The notes beneath the pieces were generated by a model that was not told where the DNA came from, searched no databases, and saw only the letters and a list, made by a program, of their open reading frames with translations. Both the position numbers and the translations under genes were made by a program. Of a stretch of DNA of 37,818 bases, positions 33,699 through 37,818 are shown in pieces. The stretch comes from Candidatus Gastranaerophilales bacterium (GTDB lineage Bacteria > Cyanobacteriota > Vampirovibrionia > Gastranaerophilales > Gastranaerophilaceae): NCBI GenBank assembly GCA_024695865.1, contig JAILHI010000093.1, positions 1 through 37,818 of the forward strand. Direction: 5' to 3'. Numbering within the stretch: position 1 is the stretch's first letter; every line of letters starts with the position of its first letter.

Positions 33699-34625
33699 AT
33701 GATTTTAATATTAGGCTCCGAAAAAGAATTTCATTCAAAATACGTTTTTGAATTTTTAAAACAGCAAAACGAAGAAGTTGAGTATCTGAATACGGGTAAA
33801 TTTCCCGTTTCGGACAAAATTAACTGGTTTCCGACAGACAGTGTTAATTCGGGAAATTTCGTTATTGACGGCAAAAAAATATCTTTTAACGAGATAAAAA
33901 GTATCTACTGGCGCTGGCAGTATTCTGTCGATATCTGCAAACTTCTGAACATTAAGGCAAGCAGTTACACTTCATTTGTTATGAATAAAGAAATCGCCGC
34001 AACAACGGACAGTTTGTTTTATGCGCTGAAATGCAACTGGGTAAATCCGATAGAGGCGATTTATCTGCACAGAACAAAGGCTTATCAGTTATTTCTGCTC
34101 GCCCAAAACGGTTTCAGGGTGCCAAAAACTTTAATATCAAACGACAGCGAAGAAATAATTAAATTCGCCGAAGAAAATAATTACGATTTGATTTATAAAC
34201 CCGTTCAGGGCGGGTGCCATACCGCAATTCTCACAAAAGATGATTTGTCTGCCGACAGATTAAATTCTTTTAAAACTGGTGCGGTGCAATTTCAGGAAAA
34301 ACTCGACGGCACCGACATAAGAGTCTATATTGTCGGTGATAAAATCTTTCCCGCAGAAATACGGGCAAAAACAATAGATTTCCGTTCGGATAAAGATGCC
34401 GAAATTGTTCCCGTAAAATTGCCGCCCGAAATTGAAAAACAATGTTTTAAAATCGCAGACATGTTTAAACTGAAATTTACGGGTATTGATATAAAAACAA
34501 AATCAAACGGGGAATACGTTTTTATTGAGGCAAATCCCTCGCCTATGTTCGTCGGTTTTGAAAGACAATCAAAATATAATATTACGGAAACGTTATGTGA
34601 ATTATTAAAAAAAGAGTACAGATAA
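33699..34625 (+). CDS. ATP-grasp ligase, graspetide macrocyclase type (MvdD/PsnB-like)
   Basis: 308 residues. N-terminal pre-ATP-grasp domain with SIYWRWQYS (68-76), similar to the WxRR segment of MvdC/MvdD; then RTKAYQLFLLAQNGFRVPKT, the ATP lysine in YKPVQGG (Lys167), QFQEKLDGTDIRVYIVGDKI (Glu200, Arg208), and Mg-binding Asp264, Glu277 and Asn279 in GIDIK...FIEANPSP. Such ligases activate side-chain carboxylates and form ester or amide cross-links to Thr, Ser or Lys in a precursor peptide. The convergent gene encodes TTxxxxEE repeats, the expected substrate of a plesiocin-type enzyme. AAGG lies 9 bases before the ATG. RimK-like peptide ligation is the alternative, but the neighbour favours a macrocyclase. 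Confidence 0.83.
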   Translation: MILILGSEKEFHSKYVFEFLKQQNEEVEYLNTGKFPVSDKINWFPTDSVNSGNFVIDGKKISFNEIKSIYWRWQYSVDICKLLNIKASSYTSFVMNKEIAATTDSLFYALKCNWVNPIEAIYLHRTKAYQLFLLAQNGFRVPKTLISNDSEEIIKFAEENNYDLIYKPVQGGCHTAILTKDDLSADRLNSFKTGAVQFQEKLDGTDIRVYIVGDKIFPAEIRAKTIDFRSDKDAEIVPVKLPPEIEKQCFKIADMFKLKFTGIDIKTKSNGEYVFIEANPSPMFVGFERQSKYNITETLCELLKKEYR

Positions 34626-34643
34626 TTTATCCGTACTCTTTTT
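34608..34643. terminator. Bidirectional terminator between ligase and precursor genes
   Basis: AAAAAGAGTAC and GTACTCTTTTT arms with a 13-base loop that can itself pair (GATAA/TTATC), T-runs on both strands, between the two convergent genes. Confidence 0.88.
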
Positions 34644-34661
34644 AATAATGCTAAATTCTTT

Positions 34662-35786
34662 CTATAATTGATAACCGCCGCCTTCTTCACCCAATGCCAT
34701 AGAGGTTGAAAAATGTTTTGACGGTTCCCATGGTGCTTCGGGTTCGCCGGGGTCTTCAAATTTACCGGGAAGAATGTGTCCGCCCTCTTCACCAACTGCC
34801 ATTGTAGTATAGCCTCCGGTTTCTTCAAATGATACCGTTGATACTGTGCTGCCGCCTTCTTCGCCCAGAGCCATTGTGGTATCAAACTTGTTTGACGGTT
34901 CCCAAGGTTCTTCGGGTTCGGGGTCTTCGATTTTACCCGGAAGAATGTGTCCGCCTTCTTCGCCTAATGCCATTGTCGTATAACCGCCTTCTTCGGCTAA
35001 TGACGTTGTTGTGGTTTTCTCTTCAGGTGCAGGCTCGGGGTCTTTCGGCTGGTATGGACGGCCGCCTTCTTCGCCTAATGCCATTGTCGTATAACCGCCT
35101 TCTTCACCTAAAGACATTGTCGTATTTTCATCGTCCGACGGTTTGGTCGGCTCGGGGTCTTTCGGCTGCGACGGCTGTCCGCCTTCTTCGCCCAAAGACA
35201 TTGTTGTATTTTTATCTTCATCAGAGGGTTTATCGGGATTTGCAGGATCGGGATTGTCTTCTTCTATGGGAAGAAACGGCTGAACTTCGCCTTCTTCGCC
35301 CGAATCTGCCAATCTGTCATCATATCTTTTTAACGACCCGTCAAAAATTCTCCAGTCGGGATTGTCTTCGGGAATAGGAATAAACGGTTTGAAACCGCCG
35401 CCTACGTTATCATTGATTTTTTTCATCAAGCCGTCAAAGATGTCCCAATCGGGATTATTTTCGGGAGTCGGAATAAACTGCTTGTAAACATTGCTTTCTG
35501 TATCCGAAACCGCATTTGCGCTTTTATTTTCTGCGGCTGCGGCTGCTTCGGAGTTGTTTTCTTCAGCCTCCGTTCTTCCGCCCTCTTCGCCGAAGGATAA
35601 GGTCGTTGTCTTAAAATCACGGTCTGTGAAAGACAAATCCTTTACTTCTAATTGAACATTTTCGTCCTGCGTAACGGGCATTTCCGTTGCAGCATTATTA
35701 TCCTGCTGAACAGGTTTTGACGCAGTTTGATTGTCCGATGACACCTGCTGTGCACTGTTAATGCGATTGATTCTGATATCGCTCAT
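34662..35786 (-). CDS. Multicore graspetide (plesiocin-like) precursor protein
   Basis: 374 residues, very acidic and low in hydrophobics, with no signal peptide. Ten copies of a block like TTMALGEEGG end at residues 70, 203, 231, 242, 268, 279, 312, 325, 336 and 370. Eight fit TTxxxxEE exactly; number 8 (VSTVSFEETGG) and number 10 (TSMALGEEGG) are variants. Several are paired as EEGGYTTMALGEE. Between them lie P/E/D-rich spacers. Residues 101-180 carry three copies of an F(I/L)P(I/T)xEDNPDW-like motif, and HILPGK(I/F)EDP recurs at 280 and 337. TTxxxxEE is the plesiocin core, cross-linked by two Thr-Glu esters per repeat. AGAGGA precedes the ATG. No close product can be named; the precursor role is inferred. 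Confidence 0.78.
   Translation of the reverse strand: MSDIRINRINSAQQVSSDNQTASKPVQQDNNAATEMPVTQDENVQLEVKDLSFTDRDFKTTTLSFGEEGGRTEAEENNSEAAAAAENKSANAVSDTESNVYKQFIPTPENNPDWDIFDGLMKKINDNVGGGFKPFIPIPEDNPDWRIFDGSLKRYDDRLADSGEEGEVQPFLPIEEDNPDPANPDKPSDEDKNTTMSLGEEGGQPSQPKDPEPTKPSDDENTTMSLGEEGGYTTMALGEEGGRPYQPKDPEPAPEEKTTTTSLAEEGGYTTMALGEEGGHILPGKIEDPEPEEPWEPSNKFDTTMALGEEGGSTVSTVSFEETGGYTTMAVGEEGGHILPGKFEDPGEPEAPWEPSKHFSTSMALGEEGGGYQL
34677..35606 (-). repeat. Ten in-frame 30-33-base core repeats
   Basis: Coding repeats at 35577-35606, 35178-35207, 35094-35123, 35061-35090, 34983-35012, 34950-34979, 34851-34880, 34812-34844, 34779-34808 and 34677-34706. The spacers are also partly repeated (HILPGK..., P-K-D-P-E-P). 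Codons vary between copies, so the peptide, not the DNA, seems to be under selection. Confidence 0.85.
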
Positions 35787-35899
35787 AGTTATTCCTCTGT
35801 TTAAGACTATTTACTTATATAAAGTCATTTTTCTGACAATTCATGATAACAAAATTTTTGATGTTTACAAATATTTACAGAAAAATTCCATATTTTGTA

Positions 35900-35931
35900 A
35901 AAGAGTTATACAAAATTTTATACAACTCTTT
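35900..35931 (-). terminator. Terminator after kdsC
   Basis: A 32-base near-palindrome, AAAGAGTT...AAAATTTT...AACTCTTT, with two internal mismatches, followed on the minus strand by T-rich sequence. Sits just after the kdsC stop. Confidence 0.7.
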
Positions 35932-35938
35932 CAAAAAA

Positions 35939-36436
35939 TCAGTCTTTATTTTTTAATATCAAATCACAAAGTTCTCTAACGGCACCTCTGCCGCCGTCTT
36001 TTGAGGTTATAAATCTTGCCGCCTTGATAACTTCGGGTACTGCATCGTGCGGGCAGGCGGGAAGTCCTACCTTTCTGAGTACGCATAAATCGGGCAAATC
36101 ATCTCCCATATAAGAGATTTCGTCAAATTTTAGTTCAAATTCTTCGATAACTTCATTCAGCGCACGTTCTTTGTTTTTTTGCCCCTGATAAATTCTTGTA
36201 AAATTGAGCGCTTCAAATCTTTTTTGAACCATAAAAGATTCTTTTGCCGTGATAACGATTGTTTTTATGCCTGCTTTGTTAAGCATAACAAGTCCCTGAC
36301 CGTCTTTTGCGTTAAAGATTTTATATTCTTTTCCGTCCTGATCCATTATCATACTGCCGTCTGTCATAACGCCGTCAACATCAAAAATGGCCGCTTTGAT
36401 TTTTGCCGCCGCTCTGTTTAATTCTGCCTGATTCAT
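35939..36436 (-). CDS. kdsC: 3-deoxy-D-manno-octulosonate 8-phosphate phosphatase (KdsC)
   Basis: 165 residues, a HAD phosphatase without a cap domain. Motif I AIFDVDGVMTDG (Asp19 nucleophile, Asp21), motif II VITAKES, the KdsC-specific IYQGQKNKERAL segment, motif III YMGDDLPDL, and the C-terminal GGRGAVRELCDLIL. It removes phosphate from Kdo-8-P to give Kdo for the LPS core. The start overlaps the kdsD stop as TAATG, so the two are coupled in one operon. Confidence 0.94.
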   Translation of the reverse strand: MNQAELNRAAAKIKAAIFDVDGVMTDGSMIMDQDGKEYKIFNAKDGQGLVMLNKAGIKTIVITAKESFMVQKRFEALNFTRIYQGQKNKERALNEVIEEFELKFDEISYMGDDLPDLCVLRKVGLPACPHDAVPEVIKAARFITSKDGGRGAVRELCDLILKNKD

Positions 36437-37422
36437 TATGCAACTCCTGCCTTTAATAAATTATGAATGTGTATAATACCTATCGGCTTTTTGTTTTGGT
36501 CGCATACCGCAACGCTTGTAATGGAATGTTTTTCCATTAATGCAAGTGCTTTTACGGCAAGCGCATTTTCCGAAACGGTTTTGGGGTTTTGTGTCATTAC
36601 ATCTTTTGTAATTAAATCGTCTATGTTCATGTGTTTCATTAAAATTCTTCTGATGTCGCCGTCTGTTACGACTCCCGTCATTTTGCCGCCGTCATCGGTC
36701 AGAATAACACAGCCGAGTTTTTTGTCCGTGATAATTTGTATTGCATCAAGAAATTTAATGTTTTCGTTGGCAACAGGAAGTTCATCGCCTTTAATCATAA
36801 GATTTCCGACCGTGTATAAAACACCCTTGCCGAGAGAACCCGAAGGGTGAAACATAAGAAAATCTTCCGCCGAAAATCCTCTTTGTTTCAAAAGACATAT
36901 CGCCAGAGCATCACCCATTGCCAAAGCCGCAGTTGTGCTTGCTGTGGGTGCTTTGCCTAACGGGCAGGCTTCCTTTTCTACCGAAACGTCAAAAATTATG
37001 TCTGCCATATTGGCAAGCGTAGATGTCGTTTTGCCGACAAAAGCAATAAGAGGAACTTCAAATCTTTTGATAAGCGGCAACAGGTTCAGTAATTCTTTTG
37101 TTTCGCCGCTGTTTGAAAGCGCTATTACAACATCTTGTCTTGTAATAATTCCCGAATCACCGTGTGTGCTTTCCGCAGGGTGCAGAAAATATGCGGGTGT
37201 TCCCGTTGAGGATAAGGTTGCGGCGATTTTTCGTCCGATATGTCCCGATTTTCCCATACCTGTAACAATTACCCTGCCCTTACTGCTTATAATTGTTTTG
37301 ACGGCAGTGTTGATATTGTCATTAATTCTTTCTTTGAGTTTTATAATTGAGTTTGCCTCTATGTCGAGAACCGATTTTGCCAAAGCGGTAAGCGATGTCT
37401 GATTTAATTCCGATACGGTCAT
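36436..37422 (-). CDS. kdsD: D-arabinose-5-phosphate isomerase (KdsD)
   Basis: 328 residues, the same length as E. coli KdsD as I recall it. SIS domain (about 40-190) with VTGMGKSGHIGRKIA, HPAESTHGDSGI, ALSNSGETKELL and GKAPTASTTAALAMGDA, then a CBS pair (about 205-325) with VVTDGDIRR. It makes arabinose-5-phosphate from ribulose-5-phosphate, the first committed step to Kdo. AGAGGTGG lies 6 bases before the ATG. First gene of the kdsD-kdsC operon. Confidence 0.95.
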   Translation of the reverse strand: MTVSELNQTSLTALAKSVLDIEANSIIKLKERINDNINTAVKTIISSKGRVIVTGMGKSGHIGRKIAATLSSTGTPAYFLHPAESTHGDSGIITRQDVVIALSNSGETKELLNLLPLIKRFEVPLIAFVGKTTSTLANMADIIFDVSVEKEACPLGKAPTASTTAALAMGDALAICLLKQRGFSAEDFLMFHPSGSLGKGVLYTVGNLMIKGDELPVANENIKFLDAIQIITDKKLGCVILTDDGGKMTGVVTDGDIRRILMKHMNIDDLITKDVMTQNPKTVSENALAVKALALMEKHSITSVAVCDQNKKPIGIIHIHNLLKAGVA

Positions 37423-37489
37423 ATTTCCACCTCTTTAAACATATTATCAAAATTTTTTTCTTCGGGCTATTCTGTAAAATTTTGAAAAA

Positions 37490-37816
37490 CTAGTATAAAA
37501 ATCTTAAATCGGCAATAAATTTTGTTATTCCTGCGGATTTTAATGTTTTTATTTCTGGATTGTTGTCGGTTATTTCCTTATCGAAAACATGTACATGACA
37601 AAATCCGTCCGTAATAAATAATTTGTTCGTCGTGTTTTCATCCGCAATTTCATAAATACCTTTGGTGCAGGGTGCAGAGCAATACAGCCCCGAGGTTTTG
37701 TCTTTAGAGGTATTTAAAGGACATTCTGAAAGTGTTTCGTTTTCTTTTCTTCCGTAAATAAAATATTTTTTTATTGTGATATTTTCAGGAAGTTCGGAAA
37801 TTTTACGATAATCCGT
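37490..37816 (-). CDS. Partial CDS (C-terminal 108 residues), possibly a U32-family peptidase
   Basis: An open frame enters from the right edge and ends at TAG 37490; the first full codon is at 37816. It reads ...RKISELPENITIKKYFIYGR, a segment with three cysteines (ECPL..., YCSAPCTKGIYEI), LFITDGFCHVHVFDKEI and the ending IKTLKSAGITKFIADLRFL. The last part resembles the end of peptidase U32/YhbU-like proteins, where a Cys-containing strand is followed by a helix and a G-I-x-x-F/L-x-x-D-x-R segment. The family call is tentative; that it is coding is clearer, since other frames stop quickly and it is in step with the kdsD strand. Confidence 0.5.
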   Translation of the reverse strand, partial: TDYRKISELPENITIKKYFIYGRKENETLSECPLNTSKDKTSGLYCSAPCTKGIYEIADENTTNKLFITDGFCHVHVFDKEITDNNPEIKTLKSAGITKFIADLRFLY

Positions 37817-37818
37817 TT

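Noticed and set aside
34829-35377. Open frame of 182 residues on the plus strand across the core repeats
   Set aside because: It is the antisense reading of the in-frame repeats in the precursor gene, has no ribosome site, and gives an arginine/leucine-rich sequence without domains.
34677-35606. Regular DNA repeats that might suggest a CRISPR array
   Set aside because: Spacing is irregular, the spacers are themselves related, the repeats are in frame within one gene and vary in codons. No cas genes are present.

Overview
The window is AT-rich and gene-dense, with short gaps and many overlapping start/stop codons. It encodes an LPS/Kdo step (kdsD-kdsC), a LolA-like carrier and an MMPL exporter, so the cell has an outer membrane. 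It also has sepF next to the PLP-homeostasis gene, a pairing typical of Firmicutes, Actinobacteria and Cyanobacteria. That mix, plus N-rich N-termini with short FG/SF motifs on several large proteins, suggests a gut non-photosynthetic cyanobacterial relative (Melainabacteria/Gastranaerophilales). This is inference; a Gram-negative Firmicute is the main alternative.

Layout. (1) 74-391: small XRE-type regulator. (2) 403-13331: an aryl-polyene (APE) type biosynthetic cluster in two divergent operons. The left operon, read from 9259 down to 403, encodes a chain-length-factor-like KS, a PlsC-type acyltransferase, two acyl carrier proteins, a small membrane protein, an AMP-ligase/dehydratase fusion, a thioesterase, a LolA-like protein, an MMPL exporter, a methyltransferase and an HtrB-like acyltransferase. 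The right operon (9298-13331) encodes KS, dehydratase, ketoreductase, KS and phosphopantetheinyl transferase. Both fire from a gap of about 40 bases holding a palindromic -10 box. (3) 13396-26035: mostly housekeeping genes: a large DHH phosphoesterase, an HgdB/DUF2229-like protein, SepF, YggS, a Xer recombinase, a PfkB kinase, a Cys-cluster protein, an acyl-ACP thioesterase, a TPR protein, TatD and TlyA. (4) 26036-27600: a Tat-signalled radical SAM protein bracketed by repeat debris. (5) 27630-31168: tRNA-Glu, patatin and PNPase. (6) 31585-35786: an M49-like metallopeptidase, an ATP-grasp ligase and a long repetitive protein. (7) 35939-37422: kdsC-kdsD, then the end of a further gene at the right edge.

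The most interesting locus is 33699-35786. An MvdD/PsnB-like ATP-grasp ligase converges on a 374-residue protein carrying ten copies of a ten-residue block of the type TTMALGEEGG. Eight copies fit TTxxxxEE exactly, the core signature of plesiocin-type graspetides (omega-ester peptides). I propose an unusually long multicore graspetide system, with a neighbouring M49-like peptidase as a possible partner.

The APE genes should make an aryl-capped polyene on ACPs, release or transfer it through the thioesterase and acyltransferases, and place it in the outer membrane with LolA/MMPL help. No gene here makes the aryl starter, and no glycosyltransferase or cluster lipoprotein is visible.

Across the window, several promoter-proximal genes have a TATAAT-like box only 6-9 bases before the start codon and no Shine-Dalgarno sequence. 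This suggests frequent leaderless transcripts.
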